Assembly: GCA_027317185.1 (NCBI GenBank)
Contig: DAHVFB010000009.1
Coordinates: 1-61,255, forward strand
Source: Deltaproteobacteria bacterium
GTDB taxonomy: Bacteria; Desulfobacterota; Binatia; Binatales; Binataceae
Reading direction: 5' to 3'
DNA: 61,255 nucleotides
Shown here in pieces: positions 18,412-27,429 of the stretch (its first letter is position 1; each line of letters begins with the position of its first letter). The notes beneath the pieces are model-generated. The model was not told where the DNA came from, ran no database searches, and worked only from the letters and a program-made list of their open reading frames with translations. Made by a program: the position numbers and the translations under genes.

Positions 18412-19470
18412 CTACGGCTCCCCGCGCAGAATCACTTTCGCCTCGGTCATGGCGCGAAGCTTGCCGAGGGCGATGTGCCGGGGAAGATGATTGAAACCAC
18501 ATGAGCTCGTAATTATGGTCTGCTCCGGTGCGAGCCAGCGGTGGGCCCTGATCCGATCCGCCACCAGTTCACCGGTTTCAACGTTGGGGGATTGCACATC
18601 CACGGCCCCGACGCCGAGCTGCTTGTTGCCCAGCAAACCTTCGTAATATCCCGTCATATCATGCTCGATCAGGTAGGCGTCGCATTCGATTTTGCAGATA
18701 AGATCGGCCTTGTAGCGGCCCGTATCGAAATAACGATGTCCAATTTGCCCATCGTAATCGGCCCCTACGGCATAGTTGCCCTGACAAATATGCACCAGGA
18801 CGTGAACGTCGTCGGGAAGTCCTTCGATCGCGAGGTTGATTACATCGACGGCGGCCCCCACCTGATCTTCGTCGGCAACCGTGAAGTATGGTTCATCGAT
18901 TTGGATGTGCTTGCATCCCGCTTCCGCCAGCCATTTGAAATTTTGATGCAGCAGCTTGCCGAGATCCATCATCATGCGCTGGAAGTCGTGGTAGTACTCA
19001 TCATAAACTACCGCGGCCAATAGATGCGGCCCGGTCATCGTGACCTTGACCGGCTTGCGCGCAAAGGTCGAAACTGTCCGGAATTCCTCGACCAGTCCCA
19101 GGTCCGTCGAATCAGTGATCGGACCCCGACAAATTGCGGCAGGATGGAACACGTTCGGATCATGCTTGCTGATGGGCATCGGACGAGTTTCGCCCTGAAG
19201 AGCCGGAATCTTTCGCCAGAAGTGGTTCAGCATCGCGTTTGGTGGCGAGTGCCGATTGTGGGTTCGCCGATGCATTTCGCCGCCGGTTATGATGTCGATG
19301 CCCGCGATCTCCTGTTCCAGAATCGCCGCCTGAGTAGCGCGAAACTGCGCGTCTTCGAGGTCGCCGGTCGAGAGTTGCCCCAACGTGATCATCCGATCCA
19401 GCGCCTCATACCAGCGCGGTACGCTGTGCGCTCCCACTACCGTGGTTGTGAATTTTGCGTATTGAGGCAT
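18412..19470 (-). CDS. Cobalamin-independent methionine synthase C-domain-like protein (core-MetE type)
   Basis: A 352-residue protein made only of the MetE C-terminal (UROD/MetE-like) barrel. The four zinc ligands of MetE are recognisable: His227 and Cys229 (VHICQGNY), Glu269 (LIEHD) and Cys324 (SSCGF). A HIQIDEP segment (188-194) and the EMHRRTHNR segment (65-73) match substrate-side motifs. Full MetE is over twice as long. Short core-MetE proteins are known in archaea and some bacteria, where they may use methyl donors other than folate, such as methylcobalamin proteins, or act in methyl transfer from other compounds. The zinc site suggests a thiol substrate. It is probably co-transcribed with the hybrid kinase. 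Confidence 0.85.
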   Translation of the reverse strand: MPQYAKFTTTVVGAHSVPRWYEALDRMITLGQLSTGDLEDAQFRATQAAILEQEIAGIDIITGGEMHRRTHNRHSPPNAMLNHFWRKIPALQGETRPMPISKHDPNVFHPAAICRGPITDSTDLGLVEEFRTVSTFARKPVKVTMTGPHLLAAVVYDEYYHDFQRMMMDLGKLLHQNFKWLAEAGCKHIQIDEPYFTVADEDQVGAAVDVINLAIEGLPDDVHVLVHICQGNYAVGADYDGQIGHRYFDTGRYKADLICKIECDAYLIEHDMTGYYEGLLGNKQLGVGAVDVQSPNVETGELVADRIRAHRWLAPEQTIITSSCGFNHLPRHIALGKLRAMTEAKVILRGEP

Positions 19471-19717
19471 GGTCCTTCTATCGACCTATCGAGTCTGCCA
19501 TAGAACGTCGGTGCGATTCCTTCATACAGCAATCGCTTCTTTCACTGCCAGTTCAATTGGACAAAAACGACGCCGGCCGGCTTTTGCGCGCTCGCTACCG
19601 CTTGATCGGTCCTGCAGCTTTTGTCGGTCTTGCCGCTTTTGATTGACCAATGCTCTTTTTCGATGCGCTCCCGCCTGTGCTATAGGCTAAAACAACAATT
19701 TCACAGGAATAAGCTAT

Positions 19718-22051
19718 ATGGCCAAATCGATCGACGACTTTTCGCCTGAGTTTCGGGTAATCGGGACGCGGCCGGTCCGCCCCGACGGTTTCGATAAGGT
19801 AACCGGAGCAGCAAAGTTCGGCGCCGACTACTACTTGCCGCGGATGCTGCATGGCAAGGTCCTGCGCAGCCCGCACGCCCACGCCCTCATCAAAGCGATT
19901 CGATGCGACAAAGCGCTGGCACTACCGGGGGTCAAAGGCATAATCACGGGGGCCGATTTCCCCGACCTCGAGGACGCTCAGGTGCCGATCGGCGAGCTGA
20001 TGGGCAATCCGCGCCATCTTTCATTGAATCTGATGGCGCGCGACCGGGTGTTGTACGACGGTCACGCGGTGGCTGCGGTGGCCGCTATCAGCCCTCACAT
20101 AGCCGAAGAGGCGCTCAAGCTGATCGAGGTCGATTACGAGCCGCTCCCGCCGGTGCTGACTTGCGATGAGGCCATGAGACCCGATGCGCCGATTTTGCTT
20201 CCCGAGCTGCGCAGCCAACTGCTGGTCAGCCGCAATGAACCCGGCCGGCCCGAGAATCCAGACCAGCCGACTAACGTCGCGGCTCACGGACAATTCAAGC
20301 GTGGCGACGTTGAAGCAGGCCTCGCTCAAGCGGATTTTGTCGTCGAGCACACCTACCGGACCTCAACCGTTCATCAAGGTTACATCGAGCCGCAGAATGC
20401 GCTCGCCGTCTACCAGCCCGACGGCCGCATCACGGTCTATTGCTCGTCACAGGGCCAGTTTCAGGTGCGCTTACTGCTTTCCTATTTGCTCAAGCTGCCA
20501 GTAGGTGACATCAGGGTGGTCCCGGCCGAAATTGGCGGAGGTTTCGGCGGTAAAACTACCGTCTACCTGGAACCCGTGGCGGTACTCCTGGCCCAAAAAA
20601 CTGCGCGACCGGTCAAAATGGTGATGAATCGCGGCGAGGTGCTGCGCGCCACCGGTCCCAGCTCAGGCACCCGAATCGAAGTTAAAATGGGTGCCACCCG
20701 CGATGGCCGGCTTACATTTGCCAGAGTCTGGATGGCGTATGAGGCCGGCGCCTTTCCCGGTTCCCCCTTTATGGCCGGCGCGATGACCACCACCGCGCCC
20801 TACAATATCCCGAACCTTCTCATCGATACTTACGACGTGGTCGTCAACAAGCCCAAAGTCGCCGCCTATCGGGCGCCCGGCGCGCCTCACTCCGCCTTCG
20901 CGTGCGAAACCGTTATCGACGAGCTGGCCCAGCGATGTGGAATCGATCCGCTCGACTTCAGGATTCTCAACGGCTCGCGCGAGGGCACGCCGCAACCCGC
21001 CGGTCCGCCGTTCAAGCGCATCGGCCTGATCGAATGCTGTGAGGCGCTCAAACGTAGCGAACATTATCGCTCCAAAGTGATTGGTTCCAACCGCGGCCGT
21101 GGCGTGGCGGCGGGTTTTTGGTTCAATGCCGGCGGCCAATCCTCCGCCACAGTGAACTTTCACACCGATGGCACGCTCAGCGTGGTGACCGGATCGGTGG
21201 ATATCGGCGGCTCGCGCGCGGTGATGGGAATGATCGCGGCGGAAGTGCTCGGCGTGGACGTGAATGACGTCCGCCCGGTGGTGGCCGATACGGATTCGAT
21301 TGGCCATACCGACGTAACCGGCGGAAGCCGCGTCACGGTGGCGACGGGACTCGCAGTCTACAATGCCGCTCAGGATGTGGTGCAGCAACTCAAGCAGCGC
21401 GCCGCCCTGCTTTGGAAGTCCAAGCCCGAGGAGATCGACTTTAATCTCGGGGAGCTCAAATTGCGCGGCAACGGGGTCCCGCCGATAACTCTCCGGCAAC
21501 TTGCTTCGCGTCTGGATCGTACCGGCGGGCCGATCACCGGACGCGCATCACTCAATGCCGGTTTGGTGGGAGCGGTCGGCAACGCCTTCGCGGCGACTTG
21601 TGTCGATCTTGAGGTCGATCCGGAAACAGGCAAAGTGCAAATTCTGCGGTGTACCGTCGCACAGGATGTCGGACGCGCCCTTCATCCGAGCTATGTCGAG
21701 GGCCAGATGCAGGGCGCTACAGTGCAGGGATTGGGATGGGCGCTCAACGAAGAATACGTCTATGACCGCAATGGCGTGCTACGCAACGCCGGACTGCTGG
21801 ATTATCGGATGCCGACCTGTCTCGACCTCCCGATGATCGAGACCATCCTGGTCGAAGTTCCAAATCCGAGCCATCCGCTGGGAATTCGCGGCGTGGGCGA
21901 GGTGTCGATTGTCCCGGTGATGGCGGCGGTCGCCAGTGCGATCTACCGCGCGATTGGAATCAGGATGTGCGAACTGCCGATCTCTCCACCGCGGCTGATG
22001 AAGGCGATTTTATCCCGGAGCAAAGAATCGGGCTCGGCCGCGGCCGGTTAG
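19718..22051 (+). CDS. Xanthine dehydrogenase-family molybdopterin-binding subunit (orphan large subunit)
   Basis: A 777-residue molybdenum-cofactor subunit of the xanthine oxidase/aldehyde oxidase family. It shows the N-terminal KVTGAAKFGADYYLPRML pattern, the GGGFGGKT segment (about 270-277), YRAPGAP (about 387-393, not the CO-dehydrogenase AYxCSFR loop) and the catalytic Glu728 in GVGEVS. It should hydroxylate aldehydes, purines or other aromatic N-heterocycles with water as oxygen donor. No FAD or 2Fe-2S subunit gene lies beside it; the next genes are a lipoprotein and a catalase, so partners must be encoded elsewhere. The ATG has a CAGGA site about 11 bases upstream. The 247 bases shared with the divergent MetE-like gene hold both promoters, which I cannot place. 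Confidence 0.92.
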   Translation: MAKSIDDFSPEFRVIGTRPVRPDGFDKVTGAAKFGADYYLPRMLHGKVLRSPHAHALIKAIRCDKALALPGVKGIITGADFPDLEDAQVPIGELMGNPRHLSLNLMARDRVLYDGHAVAAVAAISPHIAEEALKLIEVDYEPLPPVLTCDEAMRPDAPILLPELRSQLLVSRNEPGRPENPDQPTNVAAHGQFKRGDVEAGLAQADFVVEHTYRTSTVHQGYIEPQNALAVYQPDGRITVYCSSQGQFQVRLLLSYLLKLPVGDIRVVPAEIGGGFGGKTTVYLEPVAVLLAQKTARPVKMVMNRGEVLRATGPSSGTRIEVKMGATRDGRLTFARVWMAYEAGAFPGSPFMAGAMTTTAPYNIPNLLIDTYDVVVNKPKVAAYRAPGAPHSAFACETVIDELAQRCGIDPLDFRILNGSREGTPQPAGPPFKRIGLIECCEALKRSEHYRSKVIGSNRGRGVAAGFWFNAGGQSSATVNFHTDGTLSVVTGSVDIGGSRAVMGMIAAEVLGVDVNDVRPVVADTDSIGHTDVTGGSRVTVATGLAVYNAAQDVVQQLKQRAALLWKSKPEEIDFNLGELKLRGNGVPPITLRQLASRLDRTGGPITGRASLNAGLVGAVGNAFAATCVDLEVDPETGKVQILRCTVAQDVGRALHPSYVEGQMQGATVQGLGWALNEEYVYDRNGVLRNAGLLDYRMPTCLDLPMIETILVEVPNPSHPLGIRGVGEVSIVPVMAAVASAIYRAIGIRMCELPISPPRLMKAILSRSKESGSAAAG

Positions 22052-22221
22052 CAAGTTGGCGTTTCGGGCGCAAAATAAACGGCAGCAATAAGTCGGACAG
22101 CAGAGAGCGGAGGCGTACGGCAAAATCTTTACGGTAAACGATTGGCAAGAGTATTGCAGCTTATGCCGATTCAAGTAGCGGTGCGATTTTTACAAGATTA
22201 AAAAGTCGCCAGGAGATCGGT

Positions 22222-22431
22222 ATGAGATTGCTTACAGTGTTGGCCTTAGTCGCCGTCGTCGCGGGTTGCGGAACACCGGCTACCACCACAACCACCACGA
22301 CCAAGGAATACGCAAAACCTGCATCGCTGCTGTCCTCCGGTGGAACCACCTATGATACCACCAGCACCACAACGACTCCGGACGGGCAGGTAGTGGAGAA
22401 GCATTCGACCACCACCTACAAGAACCCATAG
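22222..22431 (+). CDS. Small Thr-rich lipoprotein
   Basis: A 69-residue protein with a clear lipoprotein signal (lipobox VAGC, Cys16) and a mature part rich in Thr, including a run of seven Thr residues and further TTTT runs. A good ribosome site (AGGAG) lies 8 bases upstream of the ATG at 22222. There is no recognisable domain. It could be a small outer-membrane stress lipoprotein, given the catalase gene downstream, but that is a guess. Confidence 0.65.
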   Translation: MRLLTVLALVAVVAGCGTPATTTTTTTKEYAKPASLLSSGGTTYDTTSTTTTPDGQVVEKHSTTTYKNP

Positions 22432-22703
22432 CAGGGCGAGAGGCCTATTCACTGAAATTTCGTCAAATATTGCGCTCAACACTCTGCGTTAAGCCCCGCG
22501 CGAACACGGGCCTGGGCATTGGGGTGCTCCCCCATTTCGAGTTCGCACTGGCACGGTTAACAGATTGAGAGGTCGTACAGGGATCGCGATCTTTCGATAC
22601 TTTCCGGTCATGGCCACCTCGGATTGCAAACCAAGGGTCATTAATCCAAACAACTCACTGAGCACACCTTCCTCAACTCACCACCTCTGCCAAGGAACCG
22701 ATC

Positions 22704-24833
22704 ATGGCAAATAATTCAGATACGCGGCGAAAAAAAGTGCAATTGGGTGATCAAAAACTCAAAAGGGGTGAGGGTGGTGAAACCCACCAGATCGCCGAAG
22801 ATGGGGTACCCACGCTAACCACTAAGCAGGGGGCGCCGATCTCAGACGATCAGAATTCCTTGCGTATCGGCCCTCGCGGTCCTACCGCGATGGAGGACTT
22901 CCACTTTCGGGAAAAAATCTTCCACTTTGACCATGAACGCATCCCCGAGCGAGTCGTCCACGCTCGTGGCTTCGGGGCGCATGGATATTTCGAGAATTAC
23001 GCCAGCCTCGCCAATGTTACGCGAGCGGACCTGTTTCAAAGGCCGGGCGAGAAAACTCCTGCGTTCGTGCGATTTTCGACAGTGGCCGGAAATAAGGGAT
23101 CCGCTGATCTTGCCCGCGACGTTCGCGGTTTCGCGGTAAAGCTTTATACCAAGGAAGGTAATTGGGACATCGTCGGCAACAATATTCCCGTATTCTTCAT
23201 TCAGGATGCGATTAAGTTTCCCGATCTTATTCATGCGGCCAAAGAGGAACCCGATCGCGGCTTTCCGCAGGCTCAGACAGCGCACGATAATTTTTGGGAT
23301 TTCATTTCCCTGACCCCGGAAAGTATTCACATGGCGATGTGGATCATGTCCGATCGCGCAATACCTCGCTCATTTCGCTTCATGGAAGGATTCGGCGTAC
23401 ACACCTTCCGCCTAGTCAATGCGCGTGGCAAGTCGACTTTCGTGAAGTTTCACTGGAAGCCGAAACTCGGCATGCAGTCGGTGGTTTGGAACGAAGCGGT
23501 AAAGATCAACGGCGCCGATCCGGATTTCCATCGACGCGATCTTTGGGCTGCCATCCAGTCCGGCAACTTTCCTGAGTGGGAACTAGGCTTTCAACTTTTC
23601 GATGAAACGTTTGCTGATAATTTTGCCTTTGATGTGTTGGACGCCACCAAGCTCATCCCAGAAGAAGAGGTTCCAATTAGAAAAGTTGGACGTCTGGTGC
23701 TCGATCGTTGCGTGGACAATTTTTTTGCCGAGACCGAGCAAGTCGCATTCTGCACCCAGAACATTGTGCCCGGCGTGGATTTCAGCAACGATCCTTTACT
23801 CCAGGGACGCAATTTTTCGTACCTCGATACGCAGCTCAAACGTCTCGGAGGCCCTAATTTTACGCATCTTCCGATCAATGCACCGAAATGCCCATTCGCC
23901 ACCCTTCAGCAAGATGGGCATATGACCTTGGTCAATCCGACGAACCGGGCGAACTACGAACCGAACTCGTGGGGAGGTGAGTTTGGCGGCCCACGTGAAT
24001 CGCCAGAGCGGGGTTTCCAGTCTTATCCTTCGCAGGAGACCGGTCCGAAGCTTCGAATCCGTTCCGACACTTTTGCTGATCATTATAGTCAGGCACGCCA
24101 GTTCTACATCAGCCAAACCAAAGTCGAACAGGAACATATCACCGCTGCTTTTACTTTCGAGCTAAGCAAAGTTGAGGTTCCTGCAATTCGCAGCCGCGTG
24201 ATTTCTCATCTGCTTAACGTCGACAGGGCTTTGGCGGAAGCGGTCGCCAAGGCCTTGCGACTCAAAACGATGCCTAAGCCGGCGGAGCCCGCGCGACCAC
24301 CGCGCACCGATCTCGAAGCAGTACAGTCGCTCAGCATCCTCCTCAATGCACACGACAGCTTCGAAGGACGCAAGCTCGGAGTACTTACCTCCGACGGTGT
24401 TGATGTTGGCGTGTTAAAAGCGCTTCGGCAGGCGCTCGATAAAGAAGGCGCGATACTCGAAGTGATAGCGCCTGAGATAGGGGGAGTCGAGGCGAGTGAT
24501 GGCTCATGGCTCGAGGCGAATCAAACTATTAGCGGCGGTCCTTCGGTCCTCTATGATGCCATTGCAGTGCTGGTGTCTGACGAGGCTGTTCCCCAATTGA
24601 TTAAGGATCCAGCAGCGCGCGATTTTGTCGTAGATGCTTACGCTCATTCGAAGTTCGTCGCATACACCAGTTCTGCCCTGCCGCTTTTGAAAGCAGTTCT
24701 AGGCAATCGGGAATTAGACCAGGGCTTTATCGAGATTAAGACTGCTAAAGAGGTGGCTGACTTCCTGAGAAGCTGCTGTAAACTTCGTTTCTGGGAGCGT
24801 ACCTCCGAAGAACCCCGAAGAATCGGTGGATGA
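22704..24833 (+). CDS. katE: Large-subunit monofunctional catalase, clade 2 (HPII/KatE)
   Basis: A 709-residue heme catalase that disproportionates hydrogen peroxide. The catalytic His86 (VVHARG), Asn159 (VGNNIPVFF) and proximal heme ligand Tyr373 (RNFSYLDTQ) are present, and the R-x-F/S-Y context is canonical. The extended N-terminus and a C-terminal flavodoxin/DJ-1-like domain (about residues 550-700; [11 protein letters not shown] start) identify the large-subunit clade. An AAGGA site sits just upstream of the ATG. In many bacteria katE is under general stress or stationary-phase control; the upstream 270 bases show no operator I can name. A strong hairpin follows the gene. Confidence 0.96.
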   Translation: MANNSDTRRKKVQLGDQKLKRGEGGETHQIAEDGVPTLTTKQGAPISDDQNSLRIGPRGPTAMEDFHFREKIFHFDHERIPERVVHARGFGAHGYFENYASLANVTRADLFQRPGEKTPAFVRFSTVAGNKGSADLARDVRGFAVKLYTKEGNWDIVGNNIPVFFIQDAIKFPDLIHAAKEEPDRGFPQAQTAHDNFWDFISLTPESIHMAMWIMSDRAIPRSFRFMEGFGVHTFRLVNARGKSTFVKFHWKPKLGMQSVVWNEAVKINGADPDFHRRDLWAAIQSGNFPEWELGFQLFDETFADNFAFDVLDATKLIPEEEVPIRKVGRLVLDRCVDNFFAETEQVAFCTQNIVPGVDFSNDPLLQGRNFSYLDTQLKRLGGPNFTHLPINAPKCPFATLQQDGHMTLVNPTNRANYEPNSWGGEFGGPRESPERGFQSYPSQETGPKLRIRSDTFADHYSQARQFYISQTKVEQEHITAAFTFELSKVEVPAIRSRVISHLLNVDRALAEAVAKALRLKTMPKPAEPARPPRTDLEAVQSLSILLNAHDSFEGRKLGVLTSDGVDVGVLKALRQALDKEGAILEVIAPEIGGVEASDGSWLEANQTISGGPSVLYDAIAVLVSDEAVPQLIKDPAARDFVVDAYAHSKFVAYTSSALPLLKAVLGNRELDQGFIEIKTAKEVADFLRSCCKLRFWERTSEEPRRIGG

Positions 24834-24871
24834 TTTGTCGTTCGGTGGCTGGAGCAGACTAATTTGTCGCC

Positions 24872-24904
24872 ATCATAGGGCTACCAGCCGGGTAGTCCTA
24901 TGAT
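24872..24904. terminator. Bidirectional hairpin terminator between katE and the convergent secreted-protein gene
   Basis: A near-perfect inverted repeat with 14-base arms (ATCATAGGGCTACC and GGTAGTCCTATGAT, one G-T pair in the RNA) and a 5-base loop lies between the two convergent stops. There is no long U run, but the symmetric position makes it a likely terminator for both genes. Confidence 0.7.
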
Positions 24905-24919
24905 ATTTCGCGCTCTTTA

Positions 24920-25390
24920 TCAGCCCGGTTGCCCGTTCGGTCCCGATGGCGGGGTCTGACTCAATACCCAGTCGTCCTGATGTATTCCGGCTTGAGGATT
25001 ATCTACATGCACTAACTTTTGACCACCCAAATTTCCTCCCGCCATGCTTGGTCCGGGATTAACGATTTCCATATAATCCCCGGGCTGCAAATTTCTGATA
25101 TCCAGAAAGTATGCGCCACGGCCGTCAGTTAGAGTCTTAACCAAGGGCTGTCTTTCTGCTTTACCGTTTACAACCCGAGCCAGAGCGACAGGCGCCATCG
25201 CCGCTGGTTGATTATTTACATCTCTAACCCGGCCCCAGAGGAACCCTGGTCTGACATCATTGTTGGCAGCGCTACGCCGTGTCCTCGCTGCCGTATTCGG
25301 AACAGAATAATTAACTTGGGCATTCGCAGCGGTTGCGGCGAGTGCCCAACCCACTGCCAACGTCGTCAAAGCCTTTCCAATTGAACGCAT
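24920..25390 (-). CDS. Secreted protein with carboxypeptidase-regulatory-like beta-sandwich
   Basis: A 156-residue exported protein. The signal peptide ends ANA-QV near residue 25. The mature part has a GFLWGRVRDVNNQPAAMAPV segment and TLTDGRGAYFLDIRNLQPGDY, the pattern of carboxypeptidase-regulatory-like or SpaA/Cna-B-like domains, in which a small sandwich follows a turn of type G-x-V-x-D. A Gly- and Pro-rich tail ends the protein. Function unknown; it may be a periplasmic binding or structural protein. It converges on katE. Confidence 0.7.
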   Translation of the reverse strand: MRSIGKALTTLAVGWALAATAANAQVNYSVPNTAARTRRSAANNDVRPGFLWGRVRDVNNQPAAMAPVALARVVNGKAERQPLVKTLTDGRGAYFLDIRNLQPGDYMEIVNPGPSMAGGNLGGQKLVHVDNPQAGIHQDDWVLSQTPPSGPNGQPG

Positions 25391-26175
25391 TATAGAAACT
25401 CCGATTTAGCTGATTTGTCTTAAAAGTCAGCACTATCTATGCCAGAAGATGGGACGTTCGTTATCGGTGCCGCGATTTCGAAGCAAATTGTGAGTGTGTA
25501 GCTGCCATGAAATGGTGCGCAGAGCACGTGGATGAGCATGGCCCGGCGTTAAATGAATTGGGGGCTTAACTAATTTGAGTAGCGATTCAAGTTTTCCGCG
25601 GCGACGTTGAAACGGTTCGTGCCGCAGATCACGTCTTCACAGAGCAGATCGAAACGACTATCGATGCGAGAATCTCTCTGCACAGAAGCTTCACGCGCAA
25701 GGCAGCGGGATAAATTCGGTTGTAATGACTCGAAATTGAGCGCATCCTTCGCGATGACGATCTGGCCATTCGAGCACACATCGCGCAGGCAATTGCGTTC
25801 CCAAAGCTTTTAAGCAACTCGGAAAAGTAGCGATTCAGAGATTTGGCCATCGCGGCTCTGAAGCAAAATTTTCTCTTTATTACAGAGGGCCAAAGTGCGA
25901 AAGCCGTCCCATTTCGGTTCGAAAATCACTATCCGCTAGAGGGCAATTTGTCGATTCGCTTGGAGAGCATCGGCAAAATCGGCGGTTCGACCGGAGAATT
26001 CAGACTTTTCATAAAGTTTTAGGAATTTAGTCCTCTGAATTATCAGGTGAGAATCTTCCCTCTGGTTCGACAAATCAACCAGCAGCAGTGGAATAAATCG
26101 TGGCGTCCTTGTTGCTTCTCCTCACTTCTGGGTTGTCTAAACATCAGCCCACCATCAAAACAAGGGAGAATTCAC
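25391..26175. other. Intergenic stretch without a supported gene
   Basis: About 785 bases between a secreted-protein gene and the His-rich gene. Short open frames of up to 73 codons occur on both strands, but none has a family pattern, a good ribosome site or a conserved-looking composition. The promoter of the His-rich gene should be in the last 150 bases. Parts may be decayed coding sequence, for example a plus-strand segment near 25735-25830 reading with many charged residues, but I cannot name a parent. Confidence 0.5.
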
Positions 26176-26379
26176 ATGCCACTAAAACATCCAGCATCGA
26201 AGCATCATATGGATGCTGCCGAGCGCCATCACGAAGCCGCTAAACATCACCATGCGGCTGCGACCCATCACGAAGCTGCCGATCACGACAAAGCCAAGGA
26301 GCATGCCAACAAAGGTCGAGAGCACGGTGAGGCTGCGGTAGAGCATGGCAAGAGAGGTCATCAGGAATCCCATAAATGA
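26176..26379 (+). CDS. Small His/Ala-rich hydrophilic protein
   Basis: A 67-residue protein made almost entirely of His, Ala, Glu, Lys and Asp, with repeats of the type HHEAA/HHHAA/HHEAADHDKA and 18 or so histidines. It has no signal peptide or hydrophobic core. A GGGAGAA ribosome site is 6 bases before the ATG at 26176; an upstream in-frame start has none. Such proteins resemble small stress-induced His-rich proteins and helical desiccation-type proteins, and could bind Ni, Zn or Cu. It sits between katE and the glycan operon, which suggests a stress role, but no function is shown. Confidence 0.75.
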   Translation: MPLKHPASKHHMDAAERHHEAAKHHHAAATHHEAADHDKAKEHANKGREHGEAAVEHGKRGHQESHK

Positions 26380-26541
26380 TTTTCTGACAATTCGCGCGAA
26401 TTACGCCGCGGATTGAACAGCAATCATCACCTTCGTGGGGCCGGTGCGGAACTGATGCACATTACCGACGGCAGAATTCCGCACCGGTTAGTTTACTCTG
26501 AAACCCGGACGACCAATTGTTCGCGGCCGCTCGACCCAAAG

Positions 26542-27429
26542 CTAGCGCGCATAGCGGCGAACCATGCAGGCGCAAAAGTCGGCGAACTCCTCCGGACACT
26601 TGGGCGGACTGGTGTGATGTGCCTCCAATCCGTGTGATTCCGGGGTAAAGCAAAAGGTCAAAGTAACCCTGAACTTGTCCAGCGCCTTCATTTGCTCGTC
26701 AAACCATTGTAGGGCGTCAGGCCGTAAGCTGTCCGCCCAGCTCAACCCAGTTCGCAAGTACGTGACACCGAGATCGTCCATTCGCCGGACTGCATCCCCA
26801 AGTCGCGGATCCTGAAAATGAAACCACTGGCAAAGGCCCAGCGCGGGAGTGAAATCGCGAAACGTGTGAGCAGCTAACTTTGCAGACCCATCCTCTCTAA
26901 ACAAACCCATATAAAAATGGCGATAATAGGCGGACCCCTCCGCCTCGCGATGGCGAGTGGTCGCTGGCCATGCCCTGGGAAGATCATAAAGACTGTACCA
27001 GTGTATTCGCTCAGTGTGTCCGATTAGCAGCTCCGCACTTCGGGCGAGTCCAAAGTCCTGAACCTCTTCCGCGCCAAAACTTGATACACCCACTTCGGTT
27101 ATCCAGATCGGAAGTGGGGTCACCACTTTAATCTCATTCAGTTTGTTCGGCCATTCATTGATTTGCCAGTGATTCCAGTCCAAGGGAAAGCCGTGCACGG
27201 CAACGACATCGATCTGTGCGAGTGCGTTCTGCTGCGACATGTTGCTTACAAACGACGCGTCGATGGGCGAAATGCCGCCGAGCACTTTGAGTACCCGCGG
27301 ATCTTCCGAAGCGACGGCGGCGGAGGCAAGCCGCGTCATCTCGGCGTACCTCCTCCATCCTAGATCGAGCTCGCAAGCCCAGTGGGACTTGTTGTTCGGC
27401 TCGTTCCAAAACATTACCGCCTCGATCAC
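26542..27429 (-). CDS. Glycoside hydrolase-like protein with circularly permuted motif order
   Basis: A 295-residue protein related to GH5/GH39-type TIM-barrel glycosidases (often annotated beta-xylosidase). The acid/base motif WNEPNN is at residues 8-13, right at the N-terminus, and the likely nucleophile Glu112 is in IWITEVGVSSFG. The part that normally precedes NEP, strands beta1-3 (LGVTYLRTGLSWAD at 220-233; TLTFCFTPESHG at 257-268; SPPKCPEEFADF followed by VRRYAR to the end), is found at the C-terminus. The order is therefore permuted. The gene starts with GTG overlapping the methyltransferase stop (GTGA). A later in-frame ATG would cut only five residues. No signal peptide, so it may act in the cytoplasm as a transferase or a carbohydrate-binding partner of the glycan operon. 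Confidence 0.8.
   Translation of the reverse strand: MIEAVMFWNEPNNKSHWACELDLGWRRYAEMTRLASAAVASEDPRVLKVLGGISPIDASFVSNMSQQNALAQIDVVAVHGFPLDWNHWQINEWPNKLNEIKVVTPLPIWITEVGVSSFGAEEVQDFGLARSAELLIGHTERIHWYSLYDLPRAWPATTRHREAEGSAYYRHFYMGLFREDGSAKLAAHTFRDFTPALGLCQWFHFQDPRLGDAVRRMDDLGVTYLRTGLSWADSLRPDALQWFDEQMKALDKFRVTLTFCFTPESHGLEAHHTSPPKCPEEFADFCACMVRRYAR

Noticed and set aside
18412-19470. Full MetE with a lost N-terminal domain (truncated gene)
   Set aside because: The N-terminus begins with a good ATG and a normal first strand of the C-terminal barrel type (FTTTVVGAHSVPRW), so the short form looks genuine.
25570-25850. Small genes on either strand in the 25.4-26.1 kb gap
   Set aside because: They overlap each other on both strands, lack ribosome sites and family patterns.
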